Below, one piece after another: positions 18,678 through 26,730 of a DNA stretch of 64,000 bases. A program made the position numbers and the translations under genes. A model generated the notes under the pieces. The model did not search any database. It was not told the DNA's origin and saw only the letters and a list, made by a program, of their open reading frames with translations. The stretch is from Bog-473 sp963791995 (GTDB lineage Bacteria; Actinomycetota; Acidimicrobiia; Acidimicrobiales; RAAP-2). Numbering within the stretch: position 1 is the stretch's first letter; each line of letters starts with the position of its first letter. The stretch spans positions 124,001-188,000 of the forward strand of contig CAWBUQ010000019.1 in NCBI GenBank assembly GCA_963791995.1, read 5' to 3'.

Positions 18678-19534
18678 AGCTCAGTGTTTGCGACGATGGC
18701 GTCGGTGATCTCTGCCCACAACGCCTCAGGGAGGTCGTGTCCCATTCCCGGGATCGTGATCAGTTTGGCACCGGGCACCGCGGCCGCAGTGGCCTGTCCC
18801 CCACTGAGCGTCACCAACGGATCGTCCTCTCCGTGGACCACGAGGAAGGGCATCTCGGCCGATCGCAGACCTCCGGTGCGATCCGGTGATGCAAGGATGG
18901 CGGCCAGCTGCCGCACGGTGCCCTCAGGGCAATAGGAGCGGTCATAGGCGGCAGCCGCCCGCTCCCGCAACGTCCCAACATCGGTCGGGTACTTCGGTGA
19001 GCCGATGACCTGGCTGCCCGCGACGCTCGCCTCAATGGCCTCGTCGCGGCTTGTCGCCGGCGGCCGCAAGAGCGCCGTCATCGCCTCGGCGGTCGGTGCG
19101 CCGACCGTCCGATCGCCTGTCGTCGACATGATGGACGCGGCGGACACGAAGTGCTCGGCATGGTTGATGACGAGAGCCTGCGTGATCATGCCGCCCATGG
19201 AGACGCCCACGACATGCGCCGTCGTCATACCCAGATGTTCCAGGAGGGCGGCCGCATCGTCGGCCATGTCCTCTACGCGGTAGGGAGCGGAAGAAGGGTC
19301 GCCCGTGAACAGGGCCAGGACGTCGGGCAGACCCTCCCACTTGGTCGACAGCCCGCAGTCCCGGTTGTCGAAGCGAACGATGAAGAAGCCACGATCGCGC
19401 AGCCCGCGCACGAAGCCGTCGGGCCACGCGGTGAGCTGTCCCCCGAGTCCCATGACGAGCAGGAGTGGCGGATCCGAGGGGTCGCCCTCCGTCGCGTACT
19501 CGATGTCGATCCCGTTGACGTGGGCGGTGGGCAC
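18665..19534 (-). CDS. Alpha/beta-hydrolase fold protein
   Basis: A 289-residue alpha/beta hydrolase. The nucleophile elbow is VVGVSMGGMITQAL (Ser near 105), the acid is in LVVHGEDDPLVTL and the His is in IPGMGHDLPEALW. The oxyanion region LLLVMGLGGQLTAWPDGFV is typical of the TAP/aclacinomycin-methylesterase-like group. The GTG at 19534 directly gives the family N-terminus (PTAHVNGIDIEYATEG). The substrate is unknown; esterase or lipase activity is likely. Confidence 0.87.
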   Translation of the reverse strand: MPTAHVNGIDIEYATEGDPSDPPLLLVMGLGGQLTAWPDGFVRGLRDRGFFIVRFDNRDCGLSTKWEGLPDVLALFTGDPSSAPYRVEDMADDAAALLEHLGMTTAHVVGVSMGGMITQALVINHAEHFVSAASIMSTTGDRTVGAPTAEAMTALLRPPATSRDEAIEASVAGSQVIGSPKYPTDVGTLRERAAAAYDRSYCPEGTVRQLAAILASPDRTGGLRSAEMPFLVVHGEDDPLVTLSGGQATAAAVPGAKLITIPGMGHDLPEALWAEITDAIVANTELAAP

Positions 19535-19622
19535 GGACTGCTCCCTTCGAAGAGGTGTTCATGGCCTTCCTACCAGGAGCCGGGCCGCCATGCCCCATGT
19601 GACTGCGGCCGTCGTCCCCGCG

Positions 19623-20249
19623 CTACGTCGACGATCTCGCTTCGGCGAGTGGGGCCAGGTGCCGCGCCCGCCGCAGGCGCGGCCCGGGCTCGAGCCCGAT
19701 CAGGACGACCTCGACCGACCCCATGATGACGATGAAGATGGCGAAGGCGGCCACATCGAAGGTCCACTGGGTGATGGTGAGCAACACGATCCCCATACTG
19801 ATGACCGCCCCGATGTACGAGTGGATCGTCTCGGTTTCTGGATGCGTCCAGCTCTTCATCAACGTCGGCACCCCGGCCAGAAAGTCCGCCGCCATGGCGG
19901 CAGAGATGGCGAGGACCCCGTTCTGGGTCGCGAACCACACGATGGTGCCGACCACGGACATGGCGCCGCACGCGTAGTCGATCCGCCTGACCTTCCACAC
20001 AGAGGAGGAATTGTGAAAGGAGGCGAGGAAGATGAGCAGGGGCATGAACCCGACCATGAGGGTGGGGAGCGCACGCAACCCGACCCCCTCGTGGAACTCG
20101 ACTCCGGCCGCCAGGAGGGGGGCGAAGGCCCAGAGCAGCCAGGTCACCCGATTCGGCTTCGTCGTCCCCCGCAGCGTGTCGCGCAGATAGACCAGGGCGC
20201 CCAGGGCCCCGATCGCGGTCCCGAGGTAGATCCAGTTCTCGTTGATCAC
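19623..20249 (-). CDS. Multi-pass membrane protein, PQ-loop-like
   Basis: A 208-residue, very hydrophobic protein with about seven helices, e.g. WIYLGTAIGALGALVYLRDT, VTWLLWAFAPLLAAGVEF and IGAVISMGIVLLTITQWTFD. Short P-N-R-V-T-W-L-L-W segments after helix 1 resemble PQ-loop/SWEET-like repeats, and a second similar element occurs in TLMKSWTHPETETIHSYIG. The charged C-tail is probably cytosolic. The function is unknown. GTG start, divergent from the DipZ-like gene with a 147-bp promoter gap. Confidence 0.65.
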   Translation of the reverse strand: MINENWIYLGTAIGALGALVYLRDTLRGTTKPNRVTWLLWAFAPLLAAGVEFHEGVGLRALPTLMVGFMPLLIFLASFHNSSSVWKVRRIDYACGAMSVVGTIVWFATQNGVLAISAAMAADFLAGVPTLMKSWTHPETETIHSYIGAVISMGIVLLTITQWTFDVAAFAIFIVIMGSVEVVLIGLEPGPRLRRARHLAPLAEARSST

Positions 20250-20396
20250 CGTTGCACAGTCTGCAATGTGGTGAGCCGACCGTCATACCAACCGGGGCGA
20301 CCCCCCGTGGGTTCCGCCGGCCGGTAGCGTCGCCACACAGGGACCGTCCCGAAGGAGCGCCAGTGCCGAGCGACCGCACGAAGCGGAGCGACCACC

Positions 20397-22238
20397 GTGG
20401 GTGAGCTGCTCCTCATCGCCTTCCTCGGCGGATTGATCACCGGTCTCTCGCCGTGCATCGTCCCGGTCATCCCGGTGGTCGTCGCCGGCGGCTCCACCGG
20501 ATCGCGCTCCCGCCCCTTCGTCATCATCGCCGGGCTGGTCCTGAGCTTCAGCCTCACCGTCCTGTTCGCGACGACCGTCTTGAGCTTCCTCCACCTGCCC
20601 GGCGATCTCTTGTTCTGGTTGGGCATCGGGCTGCTGGCCGCGATCTCCGTCGGCCTGATGATCCCGCCCATCGGAGCTGTCATTGAACGCCCGTTCGTCC
20701 ACCTCGGCTCGTCGCGCTACGCCTCGGAGGGGGGCGGCTTCCTCCTCGGCCTGAGCCTCGGCCCGGTGTTCGCACCCTGCGCGGGTCCTGTGCTCACCGC
20801 CATCTCCGTGGCCGGAGAGCACAACCACGTGGGGTTCTCCGCCCTGTTCGTGACCCTGTTCTACGCGATCGGTATCACCGTGCCGCTTCTGGTGCTCGCC
20901 TTCGTGGCGCAACGGGCCACGACGAGCTGGACCTCCCTGCGCCAACACCTGCCGGCCGTGCGCAAGGTGGCGGGCGTGTTGCTCGGCGTGGCCACGCTCG
21001 CGTTGGCCTTCAACTGGCTCGGCGGGCTCCAACGCGACGTGCCCGGGTACACCACAGCCCTCGAAGACCACATTGAGTCGAGCAATTCGGCCTGCACCCA
21101 GCTGCGCGAGCTGAGCGGCGAGCACCAGAACCAGTTCGCAGCGGCCAACGCCAAGCTCGAGGGTAAGAAGGCCACGTGCTCGGTCACCGACGCCGGCAAC
21201 ACGGTGAGCGGCCATCTGGCGGCCGGCACGACCACGACGAGCACCGCCAACGGCTCCACAACGACGTCGAGCACCTCGCGCACTCCGGGCTCGACAGCGC
21301 CGCCGAGAACGCACGTGTTCATGGCCAGCAAGACGGACCTCCCGGCACTCGGCCGAGCCCCGAACTTCACCGGAATCACCGCATGGTTCAACACGCCGGG
21401 CAACAATCCGCTGACCCTGAGCCAGCTCCGCGGCAAGGTCGTACTGGTGGACTTCTGGACCTATTCGTGCATCAACTGCCAGCGCGCACTGCCCCACGTC
21501 GAAGGTTGGTACAACGACTACAAAAAGGACGGTTTGGTCGTCGTGGGCGTCTCCTCGCCTGAGTTCGCCTTCGAGCACGTCGTCTCGAACGTCGAGAACG
21601 CTTCGAGCAGCCTTGGCATCGACTATCCCGTGGCTGTCGACGACAACCTGGCGACGTGGGATGCCTACAACAACGAGTACTGGCCGGCCGAATATCTCAT
21701 CGACCCCACGGGAGTGGTCCGTGCGTACGATTTCGGCGAGGGCGGCTACGGTCAAATGGAGAGCAACATCCGGATGCTGCTCTCGGCCGACGGCGTGTCC
21801 GATTTGCCTCCGAGAACAGACGTGCCGGACAAGACCCCGACCAACACCATCACGCCCGAGAGCTATGTCGGCTACGAGCGCCTCGACAACGAGGTTGGCA
21901 CCTCGGTGGTCGACGACAAGGCGATCGACTACCACCCGCCTTCGTCGATTGCCTCGAACAGCCTGGCCTTCGGCGGTACCTGGACGGTGCACTCAGAGGA
22001 GGCGACGGCCGGCGCCAACGCGATACTCGCGATGCAGTTCACCGCGGACGACATCTATCTGGTGATGAGCGGCAGCGGCACAGTGGGCGTCTCTGTCAAC
22101 GGGAAGCACCTGACGACGGAGAACGTCGGCGGGATCCCCAAGCTCTACACGCTCCTTTCCGGTTCGGTGCTCCAAAACGGCGTCCTCACATTGACGGTGT
22201 CACCGGGCGTCGAGGCCTACGACTTCACGTTCGGTTGA
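20397..22238 (+). CDS. dipZ: DipZ-like cytochrome c biogenesis/thiol-disulfide protein
   Basis: A 613-residue fusion. Residues 1-205 are a CcdA-type six-helix membrane domain with the paired redox cysteines in LITGLSPCIVPVIP and PVFAPCAGPVLTA. A Thr/Ser-rich extracytoplasmic linker (~260-305) follows. A thioredoxin/TlpA-like domain (~320-460) has the active site FWTYSCINCQRALPHVEGWY (CxxC). A C-terminal ~130-residue beta-rich module is like that of mycobacterial DipZ. The membrane domain passes electrons from cytosolic thioredoxin to the outer domain, to reduce exported proteins or support cytochrome c maturation. A hairpin terminator follows. Confidence 0.9.
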   Translation: MGELLLIAFLGGLITGLSPCIVPVIPVVVAGGSTGSRSRPFVIIAGLVLSFSLTVLFATTVLSFLHLPGDLLFWLGIGLLAAISVGLMIPPIGAVIERPFVHLGSSRYASEGGGFLLGLSLGPVFAPCAGPVLTAISVAGEHNHVGFSALFVTLFYAIGITVPLLVLAFVAQRATTSWTSLRQHLPAVRKVAGVLLGVATLALAFNWLGGLQRDVPGYTTALEDHIESSNSACTQLRELSGEHQNQFAAANAKLEGKKATCSVTDAGNTVSGHLAAGTTTTSTANGSTTTSSTSRTPGSTAPPRTHVFMASKTDLPALGRAPNFTGITAWFNTPGNNPLTLSQLRGKVVLVDFWTYSCINCQRALPHVEGWYNDYKKDGLVVVGVSSPEFAFEHVVSNVENASSSLGIDYPVAVDDNLATWDAYNNEYWPAEYLIDPTGVVRAYDFGEGGYGQMESNIRMLLSADGVSDLPPRTDVPDKTPTNTITPESYVGYERLDNEVGTSVVDDKAIDYHPPSSIASNSLAFGGTWTVHSEEATAGANAILAMQFTADDIYLVMSGSGTVGVSVNGKHLTTENVGGIPKLYTLLSGSVLQNGVLTLTVSPGVEAYDFTFG

Positions 22239-22254
22239 CGTACACGCGCGTTGA

Positions 22255-22293
22255 CGCACGCCGCGTTGACATGTTGAGTAGACGCGGCGTGCG
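22255..22293 (+). terminator. Strong hairpin after the DipZ-like gene
   Basis: CGCACGCCGCGT (22255-22266) and ACGCGGCGTGCG (22282-22293) form a perfect 12-bp stem with a 15-base loop, 16 bases after the dipZ stop. This is the strongest hairpin noticed in the window and a likely terminator. The stretch CGTTGAC also occurs three times nearby. Confidence 0.65.
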
Positions 22294-22347
22294 ACGGTGC
22301 GATCCCTAGCCGACGCGCGCATGAAGTCTGCGCGAAGAATGGTGGCC

Positions 22348-22372
22348 GATTGACTCCTGATTGTTCGGGTAA
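22348..22372 (+). promoter_or_regulatory. Possible sigma-B/F-type promoter of the CsbD gene
   Basis: GATT (22348-22351), 15 bases, GGGTAA (22367-22372). Each half differs by one base from the GTTT / GGGTAT consensus. It ends 32 bp before the CsbD start. CsbD homologues are classic general-stress genes, and this window carries a sigma-B-type regulator, so control is plausible but unproven. Confidence 0.35.
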
Positions 22373-22404
22373 GGACCGCTGAGACGCGAACAATGGAGGA
22401 CACC

Positions 22405-22608
22405 ATGGCAATCGAGGACAAGGCCCGCAACACCTCGGAAACGGTGCGGGGCAAGGCGAAAGACGTCGTCGGACGGGTCACTGGTGACAAGGACTTGGAG
22501 ACCGAGGGGAAGGCCGAGCAAGTCGTGGGACACCTCAAGCAGGCGGGCGAGAAGGTCAAGGACGCCGTGCACAGCGCGACGGAGGAGCGCAAGGGTGACC
22601 GCAGGTAA
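22405..22608 (+). CDS. CsbD family stress protein
   Basis: A 67-residue, Lys/Glu-rich hydrophilic protein. MAIEDKARNTSETVRGKAKD and VTGDKDLETEGKAEQVVGHL are the CsbD repeats (G-K-x-K-x-x-x-G-x-x-T-x-x). CsbD proteins are abundant general-stress proteins of unknown mechanism, controlled by sigma-B in Bacillus. The start at 22405 is preferred over the in-frame ATG at 22393 because GGAGG lies six bases upstream of it. It converges with the acyl-CoA synthetase gene with only 9 bp between stops. Confidence 0.9.
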   Translation: MAIEDKARNTSETVRGKAKDVVGRVTGDKDLETEGKAEQVVGHLKQAGEKVKDAVHSATEERKGDRR

Positions 22609-22617
22609 CACGCCGCT

Positions 22618-24225
22618 TCAGTTGATCGCCCGCTCCTTGCCGGCCCAATACGGCGCGCGCAGTTCGCGCTTGAGAATCTTGCCTGAGGGATTCCGGGGCA
22701 AGGCATCAATGGTGTCGACCGAGGTCGGACACTTGTAGTGGGCCAGGTTGTCCCTGCAGTGGGCGATGATGGCGGAGGCGTCGAGTGTCGCCCCGGGCCG
22801 GAGTACCACGATGGCCTTGACGGTCTCGCCCCACCGCTCGTCGGGGACACCGATGACGGCCGCGTCGACGACCGAGGGGTGGGCCAGCAGGACATTTTCG
22901 ACCTCGGCCGGGTAGACGTTCTCTCCCCCGCTTACGACCATGTCCTTGATGCGGTCGTGCAGATAGAGGTAACCCTCGGCGTCGAAGTAGCCGGCGTCGC
23001 CGGTGCGCAGCCAGCCTGCGGCGTCAATGGTCGCCTCGGTCTCAGAAGGCTTGGCCCAATATCCCGCCATGTTGTACGGCGACCGGGTCCACACCTCGCC
23101 CACTGCGCCCAGTTCCGCCTCGGCGCCGGTCGCGGGATCGATGATCCGCAAGTCCACCGAGCGATGGGGCCTCCCCGCAGAGCGGAGGAGGCCGCGCCGC
23201 GGGCCGTCAGGATCGTGGTCCTCGAAGCGCAGGGCGGTAATGGCACCGGTGGTCTCGGTCATGCCGTAGACCTGGCAGAAGGCGCAGCCGAATGCGGCCA
23301 AGCATTTCACCAGGACATCCTCAGAAATGGGCGACGCGCCATAGAAGATGAGGCGCAGGCTCGAGAGGTCCGTTGTCGCCAATGACGGGGTCGCCAGCAA
23401 CAACATGAGCACGGCCGGGACGACGAACATCTCGGTGATGCGTTCGGTCTCTATCAGTGTCAGGAGGAGCGCCGGGTCGACGTCTCGCAGGATCACCGAG
23501 CGCCCACCCCGCGACATCGCGCACAGCGCCCACCCCGATCCGCCGATATGGAACAGCGGCATGGCCACAAGGCTCACCGTGTCGTCGGTGATGCTGAACG
23601 TCTCGCCGGCTTCACCGACCGCGGTGGCGAGGTTGGCGTTTGTGAGCATCACACCCTTGGGCAACCCGGTAGTGCCCGAGGTGTAGAGCTGCATGCTGAC
23701 CTCGTCTGGACCACCGACGTGTCCGGGGTCCTCGGGCCGGCAGCCTTCGACCCAGTTCTCGAACGTCACTGCACGGCGGTCGCTGCACATCACAGAAGCG
23801 TCGCCCAACACGACGATGGTCCGCACTGCGGGCAGTTCGCTCTCCATCGCGGCCAGCGCGGGCAGATAGTCCGAGTGGATCGTCAATATCGGTGCAGCAG
23901 CGTCATCAATGATCGCTGCCATCTCGATCGGCGATAGGCGCCAATTGACCGCAACGTTCACGGCACCGACGAAGGCACCACCGAAGAGGAAGTCGAAGTA
24001 GGCGATGCCGTTGCGGTCCAAGAACGCGATGCGGTCGCCGACGATAAGCCCGTCGCGACGGGCAGCCTGCGCGACCGTGCATGCCATCGCGTATTCGTCG
24101 CGCCAGGTGCGGCGCTGCGCGCCCTCAACGAGCATCTCGGCGTCCGGTTGCACGTGGGCCAAATATCGCAGCAGACCTGCCACCGTGTAACGGTCGTGCT
24201 CGTTGACGGTGACGCTCTCTGGCAC
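22618..24225 (-). CDS. Acyl-CoA synthetase (AMP-forming)
   Basis: A 535-residue member of the ANL adenylate-forming superfamily. It activates a carboxylic acid as acyl-AMP and then the CoA thioester. The P-loop is LYTSGTTGLPKGVMLTNANL near residue 175. Motif A5 is CQVYGMTETTGAI, the Asp/Arg region is LRTGDAGYFDAEGYLYLHDR, and the C-terminal catalytic Lys is in LPRNPSGKILKRELR. The GTG at 24225 is chosen because GGAGG lies seven bases upstream; earlier in-frame codons lack this. It is probably a medium- or long-chain fatty, or aromatic, acid ligase. Confidence 0.92.
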   Translation of the reverse strand: MPESVTVNEHDRYTVAGLLRYLAHVQPDAEMLVEGAQRRTWRDEYAMACTVAQAARRDGLIVGDRIAFLDRNGIAYFDFLFGGAFVGAVNVAVNWRLSPIEMAAIIDDAAAPILTIHSDYLPALAAMESELPAVRTIVVLGDASVMCSDRRAVTFENWVEGCRPEDPGHVGGPDEVSMQLYTSGTTGLPKGVMLTNANLATAVGEAGETFSITDDTVSLVAMPLFHIGGSGWALCAMSRGGRSVILRDVDPALLLTLIETERITEMFVVPAVLMLLLATPSLATTDLSSLRLIFYGASPISEDVLVKCLAAFGCAFCQVYGMTETTGAITALRFEDHDPDGPRRGLLRSAGRPHRSVDLRIIDPATGAEAELGAVGEVWTRSPYNMAGYWAKPSETEATIDAAGWLRTGDAGYFDAEGYLYLHDRIKDMVVSGGENVYPAEVENVLLAHPSVVDAAVIGVPDERWGETVKAIVVLRPGATLDASAIIAHCRDNLAHYKCPTSVDTIDALPRNPSGKILKRELRAPYWAGKERAIN

Positions 24226-24336
24226 GCGTGACCTCCTGGCCGTGATCATTCCGGGACCGGACCCTATGCAGAGGCCAGCCTGTGCCGCAGGGACCCGATG
24301 GCAGTTCTTCAGCACTTGTGAGTTGGGACGTTCCTA

Positions 24337-24411
24337 CTGGTCAGGGGCTTTTTCTGAAAATTGCGAACTTTTTAAGCTTTATTATTGAGCCAAATGGGGC
24401 TTCCTGACCAG
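24337..24411. repeat. 9-bp inverted repeat bracketing the AT-rich island
   Basis: CTGGTCAGG (24337-24345) and its exact reverse complement CCTGACCAG (24403-24411) enclose 57 bp. The inner part is AT-rich with runs such as CTTTTTC and AACTTTTTAAGCTTTATTATT. It might be a cruciform, a regulator site, a non-canonical terminator or a degenerate mobile remnant. No transposase or target duplication was seen. Confidence 0.5.
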
Positions 24412-24588
24412 GTGCTTTGTGATTGCACTCACAAGGAGAATGGGTAAACCCCCAGTTCAGAGGCCCCGCCGGATCCCGAACAAGGGTTCTATAGGGGCGG
24501 CTGCTAAGTTGCTCCTTCGAAAAGTCAGATCCGCCTTTCGGGTGCATGCCGCGGTCACAGAGCAGGCTGCATAGGGGAAGGGGCTCCG

Positions 24589-24603
24589 GTCTGAACCGTT
24601 CAG
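24589..24603. promoter_or_regulatory. Operator-like palindrome upstream of the first leader
   Basis: TCTGAA-CCG-TTCAGA is a perfect 6-bp inverted repeat with a 3-bp centre, about 80 bp before the conserved leader of the wall-hydrolase gene. It could be a repressor or activator site. The second leader copy has no equivalent palindrome. Confidence 0.35.
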
Positions 24604-24683
24604 ATTGAGTAGGTCCCGACGCGCCTGACCGCAGGCCGATTCCCCCGGGTCCCGAATTGAGGAAACCCACCCGAAGCAACCCC

Positions 24684-24843
24684 AGGGGCTGTACACCACC
24701 GGCCGCACACCCTGCGGCGACGAGCCAGAACGGACGGTGCCTTCCCGCACGCCGTTCGGGGCGCGAATGCAAAAGGCCGGACCCCGCCCTCCACCGAGCA
24801 GAGCCTTGGCGCGCCAACGCGCGTCTTGACGAAGGGAGGTGCC
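24684..24843 (+). promoter_or_regulatory. Conserved 5' leader, copy 1 (candidate structured RNA)
   Basis: About 160 nt directly before the wall-hydrolase GTG closely match 25583-25739. Shared blocks include AGGGGCTGTACAC, a GCCGCA/TGCGGC hairpin, CGCCGTTCGGGGCGCGAATG and ACGAAGGGAGGTGCCGTGCG with the ribosome site. A pre-RBS hairpin (GCGCG-CCAA-CGCGC, 24809-24822) is kept in copy 2 with different bases. Wall-hydrolase genes in actinobacteria are often behind c-di-AMP riboswitches, but the ydaO core could not be matched here. Confidence 0.55.
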
Positions 24844-25502
24844 GTGCGGATCCGCATTGCACTCGCGACGACGGCGACCGTCATCGTCGCCGTACCAGTA
24901 CTACTTCTCACATTGTTCAACGGGACTCCCGCCGCATCGGCGCGGGTGACCCGCCACGAAGCGATCGGCCAACACCGGGTCGAAAAGATCGACTTCAAAG
25001 TGATGTCCTACGCCCAGGCCCAGGACGTTGCGAAACTAGCCGACTACTACAACGCCATCTCCGTGTCCCAGCAGGAGTCCTACCTCCGAGAAGTCAACTT
25101 CTATCAGACCCTCGAGAAGCAGAGCTTTTTCCGCGGCCTCCTCCAGCAGCAGGCCGCGGCGGCAGCTGCTGCCGCTGCTCGCGCACGGGTGGCGGCCACG
25201 GCTGTGACGCCTGCGCACCGCCCGCGGCACCCGCTCCGGCCGTTGCACAGAGCGGTGGGTCCGACGCGACCAGCACCAATACGGCTGACTGGGCGTGCAT
25301 ACGCGCGCACGAATCGGGGAACAATTACGCCGAAGGTGGCGGAGGTGCGTATCAGTTCGAGTTCTCGACGTGGCACGCGCTGACCGGTCTGCCGTCCCCC
25401 GCGCAGGCCTACCCGCCGTCAGTGCAGGACTCTGCAGCACTCGAGCTCTATGCCCAACGGGGCTGGGAGCCGTGGACCACCCGCTCCGTCTGCGGGCTCT
25501 GA
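24844..25502 (+). CDS. Secreted transglycosylase/resuscitation-factor-like protein (frameshifted)
   Basis: From the GTG at 24844 (GGGAGG five bases upstream) a signal peptide reads RIALATTATVIVAVPVLLLT, with cleavage probable after TPAASA. A helical region (~45-95) and an Ala-rich stretch follow. A one-base slip near 25210 then leads to the C-terminal domain ADWACIRAHESGNNYAEGGG, which continues with AYQFEFSTWHALTG and ends in RGWEPWTTRSVCGL. The Glu in HESGNNY is at the catalytic position of RPF/transglycosylase domains. It is about 219 residues long and predicted to cleave peptidoglycan outside the membrane. It shares leader and signal peptide with the next gene. Confidence 0.72.
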
Positions 25503-25582
25503 GGACCTGAAGATCGAACCGTCGTGGGACCCGGCGCGCCGGGACCCCTGGAACTGAGGACATCACCGAGCCAGAAACCCAA

Positions 25583-25739
25583 AGGGGCTGTACACAACCG
25601 GCCGCACACCCTGCGGCGACGAGTCAGAACGGACGACGCCTTCCCGCTCGCCGTTCGGGGCGCGAATGCAAAGGCCGGAGCCCGCCCACACCGAGCAGAG
25701 CCAGGCGCGCTCGAGACGCGCCCGACGAAGGGAGGTGCC
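25583..25739 (+). promoter_or_regulatory. Conserved 5' leader, copy 2 (candidate structured RNA)
   Basis: About 157 nt homologous to 24684-24843 and in the same position before a related gene. The hairpin before the ribosome site is GGCGCG (25704-25709), loop CTCGAGA, CGCGCC (25717-25722). It differs in sequence from copy 1 but pairs as well, which supports selection on RNA structure. The copies could also reflect recent gene duplication. Confidence 0.55.
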
Positions 25740-26222
25740 GTGCGGACTCGCATTGCACTCGCGACGGCGGTGGCCGTCATGATCATTCCAGCACTACTAC
25801 TTTCCGTATTCAGCAGCACTCCGGCGGCTTCGGCACCGGGAGCCCGCCATGCGGCGGCCAGTCAGCACCGAACCCAGGACCTCAAGATGAACCTGATGTC
25901 CTACGACCGCGCCCACCAGGTCGCGCAGATGGTGTCGTTCGCAAACGCGGTCCAAGCCCACGCGGTCCAGAGCTACCTCCAGGAGGTGGCCTATCTCAAG
26001 GCGGTGGCGGCGAACACCATGCCGGCCACCTGGATGGCGACGGCAATCTGCGAAGAAGGTGGGCGCGACGACCCGGTCTCGGGCTACTTCGGCATCCGCG
26101 AATGGCACGGCTTCGACGGCTATCCGACCGCGGGCAGCGCCCCGCTGTCGGTCCAGCTGGCCTGGGAAGCCGAGTACATCGGCGGACCGCCCGACGCACC
26201 GGGGCAGTGCCACAGCTACTAG
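25740..26222 (+). CDS. Secreted transglycosylase-like protein, paralogue
   Basis: A 160-residue exported protein from a GTG at 25740 with GGGAGG in place. The signal peptide (RTRIALATAVAVMIIPALLL) and the following helical region (MSYDRAHQVAQMVSFANAVQ) resemble the upstream gene. The C-terminal domain diverges: WMATAICEEGGRDDPVSGYF, GIREWHGFDGYPTAGSAPLS and a final Cys. The Glu pair after the Cys (CEEGGR) is in the expected catalytic position of RPF-like lysozyme folds. It probably arose by duplication of leader and secretion signal, with divergence of the enzyme domain. Confidence 0.7.
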   Translation: MRTRIALATAVAVMIIPALLLSVFSSTPAASAPGARHAAASQHRTQDLKMNLMSYDRAHQVAQMVSFANAVQAHAVQSYLQEVAYLKAVAANTMPATWMATAICEEGGRDDPVSGYFGIREWHGFDGYPTAGSAPLSVQLAWEAEYIGGPPDAPGQCHSY

Positions 26223-26256
26223 GGCTTGTCCGCTCTACTACGAGGCCTTGTCCGCC

Positions 26257-26631
26257 TTACCCCGCTTCGAAGATGGCCGTCACTTGCGCCATGTCGAAGT
26301 AGTCCCGCCACGCGGTGATCTTCCCGTCTACGACGTGGAAGGCGCCCATGACGGGCAGGGGGGCGGACTTCCCCTTCATCGTGAAGTGGTCGGTTCGCTC
26401 CGTCAGCACGGTGGAACCGTCGCTGGCGAGGTGGTGGACCTCGAAGTCGAGCGCCTCGCACATCCCGATGAACATGTCGATCACCGCCATGGTGGCCTCG
26501 ATCCCCACCGCCGGCTCCATCGGGATGTTGTGGTACACGATGTCGTCGGAGAAGTAGCCCCGCAGCACCTCACGGTCGCGGGTGCTGGCGGCGGCGCAGA
26601 AATCACGAACGACCTGTTCGGCACTGGGCAT
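26257..26631 (-). CDS. SnoaL/limonene-epoxide-hydrolase-like protein
   Basis: A 124-residue protein with the NTF2-like cone fold. It reads EQVVRDFCAAASTRDREVLR at the N-terminus, FSDDIVYHNIPMEPAVG, then TERTDHFTMKGKSAPLPVMG and ITAWRDYFDMAQV. The R-T-D and W-R-D-Y-F-D pieces match the limonene-1,2-epoxide hydrolase catalytic Asp/Arg pattern. The ATG at 26631 follows GAGGAG by five bases. It may hydrate an epoxide or act as a SnoaL-type cyclase; the substrate is unknown. Confidence 0.8.
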   Translation of the reverse strand: MPSAEQVVRDFCAAASTRDREVLRGYFSDDIVYHNIPMEPAVGIEATMAVIDMFIGMCEALDFEVHHLASDGSTVLTERTDHFTMKGKSAPLPVMGAFHVVDGKITAWRDYFDMAQVTAIFEAG

Positions 26632-26730
26632 GGCTCTCCTCTCGTCGTCCCGGTCGGACCCGGTCCGTCTCTTGGTGGGGCCCGCAGGCGGGCCCGGCCA
26701 CGCTAGCGAGACATCCGGCATGATGGTGCG

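Larger units (their letters stand above)
24226..24683. other. Intergenic region with AT-rich island, no gene seen
   Basis: This 458-bp stretch lies between the divergent synthetase and wall-hydrolase genes. It contains a strongly AT-rich segment (about 24346-24400) inside a 9-bp inverted repeat, and a short palindrome at 24589-24603. Long open frames on the minus strand here have no recognisable protein. It probably holds promoters of both flanking genes, but no clear -35/-10 pair was fixed. Confidence 0.6.

Noticed and set aside
24660..24843. c-di-AMP (ydaO/yuaA) riboswitch
   Set aside because: Context fits (wall-hydrolase genes), but the hallmark core pieces (GGGGUGAAUC, CGAACCCGUCAGC) could not be aligned by eye. 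Kept only as an unassigned structured leader.
24341..24998. Long open frames on the minus strand across the leader region
   Set aside because: They run antisense through the conserved leader and the signal-peptide coding region, match no protein pattern, and their similarity between copies follows from the leader repeat itself.
26223..26256. Short repeat CTTGTCCGC after the second wall-hydrolase gene
   Set aside because: Two copies of a 9-mer within 34 bp, too short to support a functional element.
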